A DNA stretch of 64,000 nucleotides from Gilvimarinus chinensis DSM 19667 (GTDB taxonomy: Bacteria; Pseudomonadota; Gammaproteobacteria; Pseudomonadales; Cellvibrionaceae): NCBI RefSeq assembly GCF_000377745.1, contig NZ_KB898707.1, positions 678,482-742,481 of the forward strand, written 5' to 3'. The first letter of the stretch is position 1, and each line of letters starts with the position of its first letter. Below, piece by piece: positions 1 to 8,338 of the stretch. Under the pieces are notes generated by a model. It did not search any database and was not told the origin of the DNA. It saw nothing but the letters and a program-made list of their open reading frames with translations. The position numbers and the translations under genes were made by a program.

Positions 1-1040
1 GCTTAGCCATCGATTATGATGGTACCAGCAGTGTAAGCGGTCACAGCCGCAACTACTCCGTGCAAGAATATTGTGTAGACGTTGTAGAGGCCATTGCTCA
101 GCAGCTGGATGCTCACGATTTGCCGCACCCCACAATTGTGACCGAGTCGGGTCGTGCCACGGTAGCTCATACATCGGTACTGCTGTTTAATATTCTGGAC
201 GTCGGCCATTTTGAACCGGGTCCAATCCCCTCTCAATTACCGGATAACCCCCACGAACAGTTATCCAATTTATGGCATACCCTGAAGATGATTGAAGTGA
301 ATCGTCTGCAGGAAAATTACAACGATGTGATTTACTATCGTGACCAGGTCAGAGACTGTTTCTTCCGTGGTGAAATCAATCTCCGTGATCGCGCATTGGC
401 TGAAAACTTGTGCCTTGCCGGACTGCAACAGATTGTGGCGCTACTACCAGAGATGAAGCGTATCCCGCCGGAGCTAGAAGCTTTACCCGAGCAATTGGCC
501 GATATTTATTATGGCAACTTCAGCGTATTCCAATCGCTGCCAGATTCCTGGGCAATTAACCAGGTATTCCCGGTGATGCCGATACATCGTTTAAACGAGA
601 AGCCTACGCGCAAGGCCACCATCGCTGATTTGACCTGCGATTGCGACGGCAAGCTCGACAGTTTTGCTGGGCCTGAAGGTGAAACCAACACCTTGTCCCT
701 GCACCCGGTCAAAGACGGTGAGGAATATCATTTAGGTGTCTTTTTAGTAGGGGCATACCAGGAAACTTTAGGCGATTTACACAATTTATTTGGTGATACT
801 AATGTCGCCAGTGTGCGAATTAATAACGATGGCTCGTTGGATTTTGTGCATGAGTTGCACGGCGATAGTATCGCCGATGTGTTGAGTTACGTGGAGTATG
901 ATCCCCAGTCAATGTTTCGCCAATTTCGTATGGCAGCAGAGCAAGCGGTGCGTGATGGACGCATCAGCGTGTCTGAGCGCCAGAGTATGCTCGCAGCATA
1001 TTCCGAGAGTTTGCGCGGTTACACTTATTTCGAACGTTAG
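1..1040 (+). CDS. speA: Biosynthetic arginine decarboxylase, C-terminal part (5' end outside window)
   Basis: The open frame runs from the window edge (first full codon at 3) to the TAG at 1040, so the true start lies upstream; the GTG at 60 is only an internal codon. The residues GTSSVSGHSRNYSVQEY and the following TESGRATVAHTSVL match the C-terminal barrel region of biosynthetic SpeA, a PLP enzyme that converts arginine to agmatine. The PLP lysine lies outside the window. It is followed 21 bp later by two genes of the carboxyspermidine route, so all three probably form a polyamine operon: agmatine leads to putrescine, which the next two enzymes extend. Family assignment is firm; the operon is inferred from spacing. 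Confidence 0.93.
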   Translation, partial: LAIDYDGTSSVSGHSRNYSVQEYCVDVVEAIAQQLDAHDLPHPTIVTESGRATVAHTSVLLFNILDVGHFEPGPIPSQLPDNPHEQLSNLWHTLKMIEVNRLQENYNDVIYYRDQVRDCFFRGEINLRDRALAENLCLAGLQQIVALLPEMKRIPPELEALPEQLADIYYGNFSVFQSLPDSWAINQVFPVMPIHRLNEKPTRKATIADLTCDCDGKLDSFAGPEGETNTLSLHPVKDGEEYHLGVFLVGAYQETLGDLHNLFGDTNVASVRINNDGSLDFVHELHGDSIADVLSYVEYDPQSMFRQFRMAAEQAVRDGRISVSERQSMLAAYSESLRGYTYFER

Positions 1041-1061
1041 TAGGCCAAAGGAGGCCAGTTT

Positions 1062-2264
1062 ATGGCTAAGGTAATGATTATTGGCGCCGGTGGCGTTGGT
1101 GGGGTGGTTGCCCATAAATGTGCGCAATTGCCTGAGGTATTTACTGAGATTGTGCTGGCGAGTCGCACTGAATCGAAATGTAAAGCGATTGCCGAGCAGT
1201 TGCCGCGCCCAGTAAAAACCGCGCAGGTTGATGCCGATAATGTGGCGGAAACTGTGGCTTTATTAAAGCAGGTAAAGCCTGATTTGGTGATTAACGTTGC
1301 CTTGCCGTATCAAGACCTGGCGATTATGGATGCCTGCCTTGAAGCTGGGGTAGATTACCTGGACACCGCCAACTACGAGCCGCCAGAAGAAGCGAAGTTT
1401 GAATACAAGTGGCAGTGGGCGTATCAGGATAAATTTACCAGTGCGGGCCGTATGGCGCTGTTGGGCTCGGGTTTTGACCCGGGTGTGACAAATGTTTATA
1501 CCGCTTACCTGAAAAAGCACTATCTGGACGAAATTCATTATCTGGATATTATCGATTGCAATGCTGGCGACCACGGCCAGCCTTTTGCGACCAACTTTAA
1601 TCCTGAAATTAATATTCGCGAGGTGACCGCCAACGGCCGCTTCTGGCAAGACGGTGATTGGCGCGAAACTGGCCCGCTTGAGGAAAACCGCTCGTTTGAT
1701 TTTCCTGCCGGTATCGGTCCCAAGCAAATTTATTTGATGTACCACGAAGAGTTGGAGTCTATCACCAAGCATTTGCCGGAAATTAAGCGTGCGCGCTTTT
1801 GGATGACTTTTTCCGACAATTACTTAAAGCATCTGGAGGTGCTGGGTAATATTGGTATGACATCTATTGAGCCCGTCCAGTTTGAAGGCAAAGAAATTAT
1901 TCCGCTGCAGTTTCTGAAGGCGCTGCTTCCGGATCCAGCCAGCCTTGGTCCTTTGACCAAGGGTAAAACTTGTATTGGCTGTATTGCTCGTGGGGTTAAA
2001 GATGGCGTAGAGAAAACTTATTACATCTACAATATATGCGATCACGAAGAATGCTACGCCGAAGTAAAATCACAGGCAATTTCTTATACTACGGGTGTGC
2101 CAGCGATGATCGGCGCAAAAATGATGCTGGAGAAAAAGTGGGAGGCAGCCGGCGTATGGAATATGGAGCAGCTGGATCCGGACCCTTTTATGGAAGATTT
2201 AAACAAATACGGCCTGCCTTGGCAGGTTGTAAAAATTGACCAGCCAACGGGCATGGAAGAGTAA
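1062..2264 (+). CDS. Saccharopine dehydrogenase family protein, carboxy(nor)spermidine dehydrogenase
   Basis: A 400-residue protein with an N-terminal Rossmann motif (IIGAGGVGGVVAHK, residues 6-19) and the overall make-up of the Lys1/saccharopine reductase family. In bacteria the member located next to nspC is carboxynorspermidine/carboxyspermidine dehydrogenase, which condenses aspartate semialdehyde with a diamine using NADPH. The start at 1062 has a strong ribosome site (GGAGG at about 1050). A terminator hairpin follows directly after the stop, although nspC continues 80 bp later, so nspC may be expressed partly by read-through. Whether the product is carboxyspermidine or carboxynorspermidine cannot be told from sequence; with speA upstream (putrescine supply) carboxyspermidine is the likelier product. 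Confidence 0.9.
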   Translation: MAKVMIIGAGGVGGVVAHKCAQLPEVFTEIVLASRTESKCKAIAEQLPRPVKTAQVDADNVAETVALLKQVKPDLVINVALPYQDLAIMDACLEAGVDYLDTANYEPPEEAKFEYKWQWAYQDKFTSAGRMALLGSGFDPGVTNVYTAYLKKHYLDEIHYLDIIDCNAGDHGQPFATNFNPEINIREVTANGRFWQDGDWRETGPLEENRSFDFPAGIGPKQIYLMYHEELESITKHLPEIKRARFWMTFSDNYLKHLEVLGNIGMTSIEPVQFEGKEIIPLQFLKALLPDPASLGPLTKGKTCIGCIARGVKDGVEKTYYIYNICDHEECYAEVKSQAISYTTGVPAMIGAKMMLEKKWEAAGVWNMEQLDPDPFMEDLNKYGLPWQVVKIDQPTGMEE

Positions 2265-2280
2265 TTGCTCAGTTAGGTTA

Positions 2281-2304
2281 AGCCCGTCACTGACGGGCTT
2301 TTTT
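2281..2304 (+). terminator. Rho-independent terminator or attenuator between the dehydrogenase gene and nspC
   Basis: The inverted repeat AGCCCGT-CACTG-ACGGGCT at 2281-2299 is followed by a run of T (2299-2304). It sits 16 bp after the dehydrogenase stop and about 43 bp before nspC, so it may lower nspC expression relative to the upstream gene. Confidence 0.85.
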
Positions 2305-2346
2305 CTACCCGTTATTTATTTAACAGACGTTTATAAGAGATTCGGC

Positions 2347-3516
2347 ATGCAAAAACGCCAGTACTTCAATCAGTTTGACCCCACTCGAGTGCCTTCACCC
2401 TGCTTTGTGATTGATAAGGCCGCCGTGGAAGATAATTTAAAAATTCTAAATCGCGTCGGGCAAGAAAGTGGTGCGAAAGTACTGGCTGCACTCAAGGCGT
2501 TTAGTTGTTGGTCGCTCGGGGATTTGTTTAATCAGTATTTATGGGGCAGCTGTGCCAGCGGCGTGCATGAAGCGCGCCTGGCTCGCGACTATTACGGTGG
2601 CGAGGTGCATGCCTACTCAGCGGCTTACAAAGAGAGCGATTTGAAACAGGTGTTAGAGATTTCCGACCACGTGCTGTTCAATTCTGTGTCACAGTGGGAG
2701 CGTTTTGAATTGCTTTGCCAAACCGCAAAAAAAGCGCGACCCGGTTTGGAATTTGGTTTGCGTATTAACCCTGAGCACTCCGAAGGGGATGTCGCCATTT
2801 ACGATCCCTGTGCGCCAAAATCCCGCATGGGTATTCCCCGCAGTGAATTTCCCGCCGTATTGCCCGAGCTGATTACCGGTTTGCACTTTCATACTTTGTG
2901 CGAGCAGGATGTGCCGCCCTTAGCGCGCACAATTAAAGCGGTCGAAGAAAAGTTCGCTGAATATTTGCCGCAGTTAACGTGGGTGAATTTTGGTGGCGGT
3001 CATCACATCAGCCGCGAAGACTATCAAGTGGAGGAGCTGATTGAGCTTATCAAGCAGTTTTCCGCCAAGTATGATGTGCAGGTGTACATTGAGCCGGGAG
3101 AGGCCACTGCCATTCGTGCCGGGGTGCTGGTGAGCGAGGTTTTAGATACCTTTATCAGTACCGTGCCACAAGCTATTTTGGATACCTCGGCTACCTGCCA
3201 TATGCCGGACACCCTGGAAATGCCTTATCGCGCCGATATTCTCGGGGCGGGTATGCCCGACGAAAAAGCACACACCTATCGGCTGGGCGGGATGACCTGC
3301 TTGGCAGGAGATGTAATTGGCGACTACAGCTTTGATACGCCTTTGCAGGTTGGTCAACGCCTGATGTTTGATGATATGGCGCACTACACCATGGTGAAAA
3401 CAACGACTTTTAACGGTATTAATTTGCCGTCCATTGCCCTGTGGGACTCTCGCAGTGATACACTGGAAGTTGTGCGAGAGTTTGGGTATGAGGATTTCAA
3501 AACCCGTTTGTCGTAG
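2347..3516 (+). CDS. nspC: Carboxynorspermidine/carboxyspermidine decarboxylase
   Basis: A 389-residue PLP enzyme of the alanine-racemase-fold decarboxylase group. The PLP lysine is in AALKAFSCW (Lys50), and the C-terminal catalytic cysteine region reads TCHMPDTLEMP. It decarboxylates carboxy(nor)spermidine to (nor)spermidine in the cytosol. I place the start at ATG 2347, preceded by AAGAGA about six bases upstream. A longer in-frame reading from 2236 would run through the terminator hairpin at 2281 and overlap the previous gene, so it is rejected. With the preceding gene this makes the spermidine route that is independent of S-adenosylmethionine decarboxylase. No convincing terminator was seen before the convergent gene at 3559. 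Confidence 0.93.
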   Translation: MQKRQYFNQFDPTRVPSPCFVIDKAAVEDNLKILNRVGQESGAKVLAALKAFSCWSLGDLFNQYLWGSCASGVHEARLARDYYGGEVHAYSAAYKESDLKQVLEISDHVLFNSVSQWERFELLCQTAKKARPGLEFGLRINPEHSEGDVAIYDPCAPKSRMGIPRSEFPAVLPELITGLHFHTLCEQDVPPLARTIKAVEEKFAEYLPQLTWVNFGGGHHISREDYQVEELIELIKQFSAKYDVQVYIEPGEATAIRAGVLVSEVLDTFISTVPQAILDTSATCHMPDTLEMPYRADILGAGMPDEKAHTYRLGGMTCLAGDVIGDYSFDTPLQVGQRLMFDDMAHYTMVKTTTFNGINLPSIALWDSRSDTLEVVREFGYEDFKTRLS

Positions 3517-3558
3517 ATGGAGTTTAATGTTTGTTGTGCCGATCTTGTCTTAGGGGGC

Positions 3559-4146
3559 TTACTCGGCTGCCAGTATGGTTGCAACGCGCTCGCGCAACCT
3601 AGGTAATATTTCTGCCTCAAACCAAGGGTTTTTGGCTAGCCAGCGGTTGTTTCGGCCACTGGGGTGCGGCAGGGGCAATACGTCTGGCCATAGCTCTTTC
3701 CAGCGAGCTACTCTCTCGGTTAAGGTTTTGCCCGTGTTCGGTAAGTGCCAGGCTTGCGCATACTGCCCGATTACCAGAGTTAATTCTGTATTGCTTAGCC
3801 GTTCTAACAATGGCTCACGCCACAAAGGTGCACATTCAGGTCTGGGGGGTAAATCACCGTTTGTCCCGGTGCCTGGATAGCAAAAGCCCATAGGTATCAG
3901 AGCGAAATTATCTGGGTTGTAAAACGCTTCACGGGTGACACCGAGCCACTGGCGCAAGCGATCACCGCTCGGGTCATCAAATGGTGTGGCTGATTCATGC
4001 GCGCGAATACCGGGTGCTTGCGCCGCTATCAAGATACGCGATGCCGGGCTGGCCTGTAAGACTGGCCGCGCTGGCAAAGGTAAGTGAGCTTGACATTGTG
4101 CGCACTCGTGAATATCCCGCCACAGAGAGTAAAAATCTATTGCCAT
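3559..4146 (-). CDS. Uracil-DNA glycosylase superfamily protein
   Basis: A 195-residue protein with both signatures of the uracil-DNA-glycosylase fold: an N-terminal AQAPGIRAHESATPFDDPSG segment (the position of family motif 1, residues about 43-62) and a C-terminal LPHPSGRNN segment (motif 2, the DNA-intercalating loop with its histidine). This matches the compact UDG-like proteins annotated as uracil-DNA glycosylase family, not E. coli Ung. Two cysteines near the N terminus (CAQC) resemble part of the iron-sulfur site of family 4 enzymes, but a complete four-cysteine set is not apparent. It is divergent from the kinase gene at 4191. Activity on uracil is a family-level guess. Confidence 0.8.
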   Translation of the reverse strand: MAIDFYSLWRDIHECAQCQAHLPLPARPVLQASPASRILIAAQAPGIRAHESATPFDDPSGDRLRQWLGVTREAFYNPDNFALIPMGFCYPGTGTNGDLPPRPECAPLWREPLLERLSNTELTLVIGQYAQAWHLPNTGKTLTERVARWKELWPDVLPLPHPSGRNNRWLAKNPWFEAEILPRLRERVATILAAE

Positions 4147-4190
4147 AATCCTGTCATAATATTTTTTAGTTTATGCAGTACACTGGCGAG

Positions 4191-4814
4191 ATGACATTCT
4201 GGTTACTGACAATTGCCGGTGTATCTGCCAGCGGTAAAACAACGTTGAAAGAATACCTCGCTCACGAACTGCATCAGCATTTTGGGTTTCAGCCTACGTG
4301 CTTAGCAATGGATGGCTATTATTGTGATTTTTCAGCGTTACCACCCAGTGAGCTGAAGGAGGTGAATTATGACCATCCGGATAGTTTTGATTCCATCTCA
4401 CTCGTTAATGATGTTCGCCGTTTAAAATCCGGAGAGCCCATTTATTCACGTGACTACAACTATGTACAGCATAAACCTGTTGAAGCTGCCACCCAAACGT
4501 ATCCGGCGCCGATTATTATCCTTGAGGGGATCTTACCGCTGCATTTCTCTGAAATCCTAACGCTTAGTGATTTGACCGTCTATCTTGATACGCCCATAGA
4601 CCGATGCTTTGAGCGACGCTTATGTCGGGATGTTCAAGAGCGAGGGCGAAGTATGGCATCCGTTAAGCGTCAATTCGAAACTCACGTATTGCCAATGTAC
4701 AGTGACTATGTGCAGCCCCAGAAGCAGGTTGCCGACCAAGTGCTTGCAGACGGGGGGCAATGCCCGGTTCTGTTGGAGAACATTATTCAAAGGGTTGAAC
4801 AATGCAGGGGTTGA
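4191..4814 (+). CDS. Uridine kinase-like P-loop kinase
   Basis: A 207-residue protein with the Walker A motif GVSASGKTT (residues 10-18), a DGYYCDF segment resembling the acceptor-binding region of uridine kinases, the DHPDSFD motif typical of the uridine kinase/phosphoribulokinase family, and a lid-like [13 protein letters not shown] segment. It probably phosphorylates uridine/cytidine with ATP or GTP. The start at 4191 is preferred to ATG 4173 because GGCGAG precedes 4191 while nothing like a ribosome site precedes 4173. The gene overlaps the nucleoside transporter gene by 13 bp, so uptake and first phosphorylation of nucleosides are likely co-translated. Exact substrate is not proved. Confidence 0.82.
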   Translation: MTFWLLTIAGVSASGKTTLKEYLAHELHQHFGFQPTCLAMDGYYCDFSALPPSELKEVNYDHPDSFDSISLVNDVRRLKSGEPIYSRDYNYVQHKPVEAATQTYPAPIIILEGILPLHFSEILTLSDLTVYLDTPIDRCFERRLCRDVQERGRSMASVKRQFETHVLPMYSDYVQPQKQVADQVLADGGQCPVLLENIIQRVEQCRG

Positions 4815-6022
4815 TGGCTGTAATTGGTATGCTGGTTCTGCTGGGTATTGGCGCCTGCCTTAGTGAAAACCTTCGTGCAGTCAAATGGCGTACAGTCGTG
4901 GTAGCGTTTTTACTGCAGTTAAGTTTAGGTGCGTTGGTACTTTACTCTACATGGGGGCGCACTGCACTTGGTCATGCCTCGGAGGCGATATACCGGGTCA
5001 TTGAGTTTGGTCAAGCTGGTATCGCTTTTATGTTCGGAGACTTGGCGAGCAATAAGCTGGGATTTATTTTCGCCTTTAACGTTCTGCCTATCGTCATATT
5101 TTTTTCCTCATTTGTAGCGGTTCTTTACTATCTGGGTATTATGCAGTGGGTTATCCGAATTCTTGGTGGGGCTTTGCGGTGGTTATTGGGCACCAGCCGG
5201 GCGGAGTCGTTGTCAGCCACGGCGAATATTTTTGTTGGCCATACCGAAGCCCCGATGGTGGTTAAACCGTTTATTGCACACATGACACGCTCCGAGTTGT
5301 TCGCCATTATGGTTGGTGGCCTGGCGACTGTGGCAGGGTCTGTTTTGGCCGGTTATGTTGGCTTGGGGGTAGAGCTGAAGTACCTGCTTGCGGCGAGTTT
5401 TATGGCAGCGCCCGGTGGCTTTTTAATGGCGAAGTTAATGGTGCCGGAAACTGAAGTGCCGGTAGAAGATATTGAGGCCAGTGCTGCCAGTGAAACCCAA
5501 TATACCAATGTGTTTGATGCGGCCGCTGTAGGCGCCACCAGCGGGCTTAAGCTTGCCGGTAATATTGGTGCCATGCTCATCGCGTTTATCAGTTTAATTG
5601 CGCTTTTAAATGGCCTATTTGGTTTGCTGGGCTCATGGGTGGGGTTCGACGCATTGAGCTTGCAGTGGTTGTTGGGGTTGCTGTTTCAACCGCTGGCATT
5701 TTTGCTGGGCATTCCCTGGGAAGAAAGCCGGGTGGCCGGGAGCTTAATTGGGCAGAAATTAGTACTAAACGAATTTGTTGCTTTTATTGATCTGGCGGCT
5801 CATCGTGAACCGCTATCGCCTGTATCTCAAGCCATCGTGTCTTTCGCTTTGTGTGGATTCGCAAATTTTGGCTCACTGGCAGTGCTTTTGGGAGGGTTTG
5901 CAACCCTTGCGCCCAAGCGTCGGGCTGATGTGGCCAGCATGGGCTTAAAAGCTGTGTTAGCGGGCTTCTTGGCTAATATGATGAGCGCGGCTATCGCCGG
6001 TTTGTTTTTTTCATTGTCCTAA
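4802..6022 (+). CDS. Concentrative nucleoside transporter, NupC family
   Basis: A 406-residue hydrophobic protein with many membrane segments and the NupC/CNT hallmark regions: [20 protein letters not shown] in the middle, ILxGxFFG-like segments, and [24 protein letters not shown], which matches the conserved nucleoside-binding stretch ending in LNEFVAY in the family. It couples nucleoside uptake to proton or sodium entry across the inner membrane. The start at 4802 has AAAGGG about seven bases upstream and lies inside the kinase gene, suggesting translational coupling. Ion specificity cannot be decided here. Confidence 0.92.
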   Translation: MQGLMAVIGMLVLLGIGACLSENLRAVKWRTVVVAFLLQLSLGALVLYSTWGRTALGHASEAIYRVIEFGQAGIAFMFGDLASNKLGFIFAFNVLPIVIFFSSFVAVLYYLGIMQWVIRILGGALRWLLGTSRAESLSATANIFVGHTEAPMVVKPFIAHMTRSELFAIMVGGLATVAGSVLAGYVGLGVELKYLLAASFMAAPGGFLMAKLMVPETEVPVEDIEASAASETQYTNVFDAAAVGATSGLKLAGNIGAMLIAFISLIALLNGLFGLLGSWVGFDALSLQWLLGLLFQPLAFLLGIPWEESRVAGSLIGQKLVLNEFVAFIDLAAHREPLSPVSQAIVSFALCGFANFGSLAVLLGGFATLAPKRRADVASMGLKAVLAGFLANMMSAAIAGLFFSLS

Positions 6023-6125
6023 TTCATTGTCTTGGTTTATTGACGCCTGCAAAAGCGTGTCGTTATTGCCCTGGTCTTGGTAAAATTTGTGCCGCAAGGG
6101 AGATCAACGATGAATAAACACTAAT

Positions 6126-7700
6126 ATGATTAAAAATACCGGCCGTATAGTGCAGTGGAGCACAAGTATCTTCTGTTTCGTGAGTGTGTTGTGGGGGGGC
6201 TTGGTCTTTGCGCAGCAACCGGAAAATAAATCGCCCGAGGACATTGTCTCGTTAGCGCAGCAGTATTGCGGTGCATGCCATACCACGCCTTCTCCACAAT
6301 TACTGCCCAAGGCCAGTTGGCCTGCTGTCATCGATTCTATGGCCGAGTTGTCGGAACGTCGCTTAGGTAAGCGGTTTATTCCGGACTCGGCGCTCCATCA
6401 TATCAAGGCGCTCTATTACGGTAGTGCCCCCAAAGCGTTGCCGCTATTGCCTTATATCGACAAATTTCATTCCGATGTTCAATTCTCGATGCAGTCCTTA
6501 TCGGCTCCTTCTCGAGTGCCGCAAATTCTATCCATTACCAAAGTGGGGCAGAGCAGTGAAGGCTTCGAGTTCTTGCTCGCCGATGGTGAAACCGGGCAGT
6601 TGAAAAAGCTCTGGGGTAAAGTCGGGGAGTTTGAAAAGTGGCAGGAACAGAGTATTGCTGAGATAGGCTTGCCGGTGGCGGTGGATACCCTTGATGCTAA
6701 CGGTGATGGCCGTTTGGATTACATTGTGGCTGACTTGGGAGAGCTGGCCCCCAATGGTAACCCCACAGGCAAAGTGTTTGTGTTGCTTGATAACGGCAAG
6801 GGCGGTTTTGAGAAAAAACTTCTGGTAGAAAATCTTGGGCGTGTCAGTGATGTAAATGCGCTGGATCTGGACCAGGACGGCGATACCGATATAGCCATTG
6901 CCGTGTTTGGGGGGCAGGGCAAGGGCGAGATTTTGTGGCTGGAGCAAACGCCCACCGGCTATCAGAGCCACACATTACTGCACATGAGCGGCGCGCTCAG
7001 TATCGAAAACACGGATTTAAACAAAGACGGCATTGTCGACCTGGTGACCTTGGTGGCTCAGGAACATGAAACCCTGATTGCTTTTGTGGGTACCGGGGCT
7101 GGGCAGTTTGAACGCCGTGATCTGGTCAGTGCTGGCCACCCAATGTTTGGGGCGACCAGCTTGACCGTGGTTGATCTTGATCGCGACGGCGATGACGATT
7201 TGCTGTTCACCAATGGTGATGCCTTTGATACCCAAACCGACCCCAAGCCATACCACGGTATCCAGTGGCTGGAAAACCGGGGCAAGCTGCAGTTTGCTGC
7301 GCACGATATAGGGCGTTATTACGGTGCTGTAAACGCGAAAGCGGCCGACCTGGACGGCGATGGCGACCTGGATATCGTTGCCAGCAGTTGGGTTAACTAC
7401 TGGGATGACCCTAAGCGCAACGCGCTAATTTGGTACGAAAATATCGGTGGGCAAAAGTTTAAGCCTTATCCCATAAGCCAAAGTTTGCGAGGCTTGGTGC
7501 CTTTAGTGGTGGAGGATTTCAGCGGCGATGGCAGGGTTGATATTTTAACTGGATCGTTCCGCATGGATTTACTGCACCAGGCCCTAAAACGCCAGGGTGA
7601 CACCCTAAGCTTCGAGCTGAATCCTTCAGAAACTGCGCCGCGAAGCGAGCGCTTGATGATGTTTATTGTACAACCCAGTCCCTCTAAAAACTCACCTTAA
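6126..7700 (+). CDS. Exported FG-GAP/VCBS repeat protein with an N-terminal heme-c motif
   Basis: A 524-residue protein with an N-terminal signal sequence (hydrophobic residues about 12-28, cleavage after VFA) followed at once by CGACH (residues 48-52), the CxxCH heme-c attachment motif. From residue about 180 onward there are repeated calcium-loop motifs of FG-GAP/VCBS type (DANGDGRLD, DLDQDGDTD, DLDRDGDDD, DLDGDGDLD, DFSGDGRVD), indicating a beta-propeller. It should sit in the periplasm or on the surface. I do not know its function; a redox or structural role on the surface is a guess. The ATG at 6126 lacks its own ribosome site; a good one (AAGGGAG) serves an ATG at 6110 that opens a four-codon frame ending one base before 6126. 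Confidence 0.8.
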   Translation: MIKNTGRIVQWSTSIFCFVSVLWGGLVFAQQPENKSPEDIVSLAQQYCGACHTTPSPQLLPKASWPAVIDSMAELSERRLGKRFIPDSALHHIKALYYGSAPKALPLLPYIDKFHSDVQFSMQSLSAPSRVPQILSITKVGQSSEGFEFLLADGETGQLKKLWGKVGEFEKWQEQSIAEIGLPVAVDTLDANGDGRLDYIVADLGELAPNGNPTGKVFVLLDNGKGGFEKKLLVENLGRVSDVNALDLDQDGDTDIAIAVFGGQGKGEILWLEQTPTGYQSHTLLHMSGALSIENTDLNKDGIVDLVTLVAQEHETLIAFVGTGAGQFERRDLVSAGHPMFGATSLTVVDLDRDGDDDLLFTNGDAFDTQTDPKPYHGIQWLENRGKLQFAAHDIGRYYGAVNAKAADLDGDGDLDIVASSWVNYWDDPKRNALIWYENIGGQKFKPYPISQSLRGLVPLVVEDFSGDGRVDILTGSFRMDLLHQALKRQGDTLSFELNPSETAPRSERLMMFIVQPSPSKNSP

Positions 7701-7746
7701 CCCGTCTGTTTACTTCCACCGCAGCGTCTAGTTGCGGTGCTTGCGC

Positions 7747-7774
7747 TTGCGTGCACACTGTTATTTTGTATAAT
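7747..7774 (+). promoter_or_regulatory. Probable sigma-70 promoter for the GbsR-type regulator gene
   Basis: TTGCGT (7747-7752), a 16-bp spacer and a perfect TATAAT (7769-7774) lie about 30 bp before the regulator start and well placed to drive it and perhaps the cytochrome bd genes. Confidence 0.6.
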
Positions 7775-7804
7775 TACTGAATTTTCAGAAATTAGTGAAA
7801 ATTG

Positions 7805-8317
7805 ATGTCGCCGCTGATTGAATCATTTGTGCGCCACTTTGGCGAAATGGGTAGCCGTTGGGGAATCAACCGTACGGTAGGGCAAATGTACGCTTATATT
7901 GTCCTATCCGACGAGCCGGTAAATGCGGATGAGCTGGCTTGCGAGCTACAAGTGTCACGTTCCAATGTCAGTATGGGGCTCAAGGAGCTTCAGAGCTGGA
8001 ACCTGGTGCGCCTCATGCATGTGCCTGGCGACCGTAAAGATTACTTTACCGCCCCTGAAGACGTTTGGAAGATCGCCATGACTCTGATTAACGAAAGGCG
8101 AAAGAGAGAAATAGACCCGACGTTGACTGTTATGCGTGATTTGTTAATGGAAAACCCGCGGAGTAAAAGTGATCAGTACGCTCAGCAACGTATTGAGGAT
8201 ATGTATCAGCTGATCGAGATGCTCACGCAGTGGAGCCGTGAAATTCAAAAGCTCAGCCCTAAACAAATCTCCCGTATGTTGAAGCTGGGAGCTGGTGTCA
8301 GTAAGTTGCTCGGATAG
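7805..8317 (+). CDS. GbsR/MarR-family transcriptional regulator
   Basis: A protein of about 170 residues with a winged helix-turn-helix (DELACELQVSRSNVSMGLKELQSW, about residues 40-63) and the wing LVRLMHVPGDRKDYF, as in GbsR-type MarR relatives. The N-terminal RHFGEMGSRWGINRTVGQMYA segment is typical of that group. ATG 7805 is preferred to the TTG at 7802; the ribosome site is poor for both. It lies 21 bp upstream of the cytochrome bd genes on the same strand, so it may autoregulate the operon and control the oxidase. The signal sensed is unknown. Confidence 0.85.
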   Translation: MSPLIESFVRHFGEMGSRWGINRTVGQMYAYIVLSDEPVNADELACELQVSRSNVSMGLKELQSWNLVRLMHVPGDRKDYFTAPEDVWKIAMTLINERRKREIDPTLTVMRDLLMENPRSKSDQYAQQRIEDMYQLIEMLTQWSREIQKLSPKQISRMLKLGAGVSKLLG

Positions 8318-8338
8318 AGCTCAACCCTAGAGGTAGCC

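Noticed and set aside
2236-2346. Longer N terminus for NspC from 2236
   Set aside because: It overlaps the preceding gene and passes through the terminator at 2281-2304, and the added residues do not resemble the family.
7717-7739. Hairpin CACCGCA/TGCGGTG after the FG-GAP gene
   Set aside because: There is no T run, so it is not a convincing terminator.
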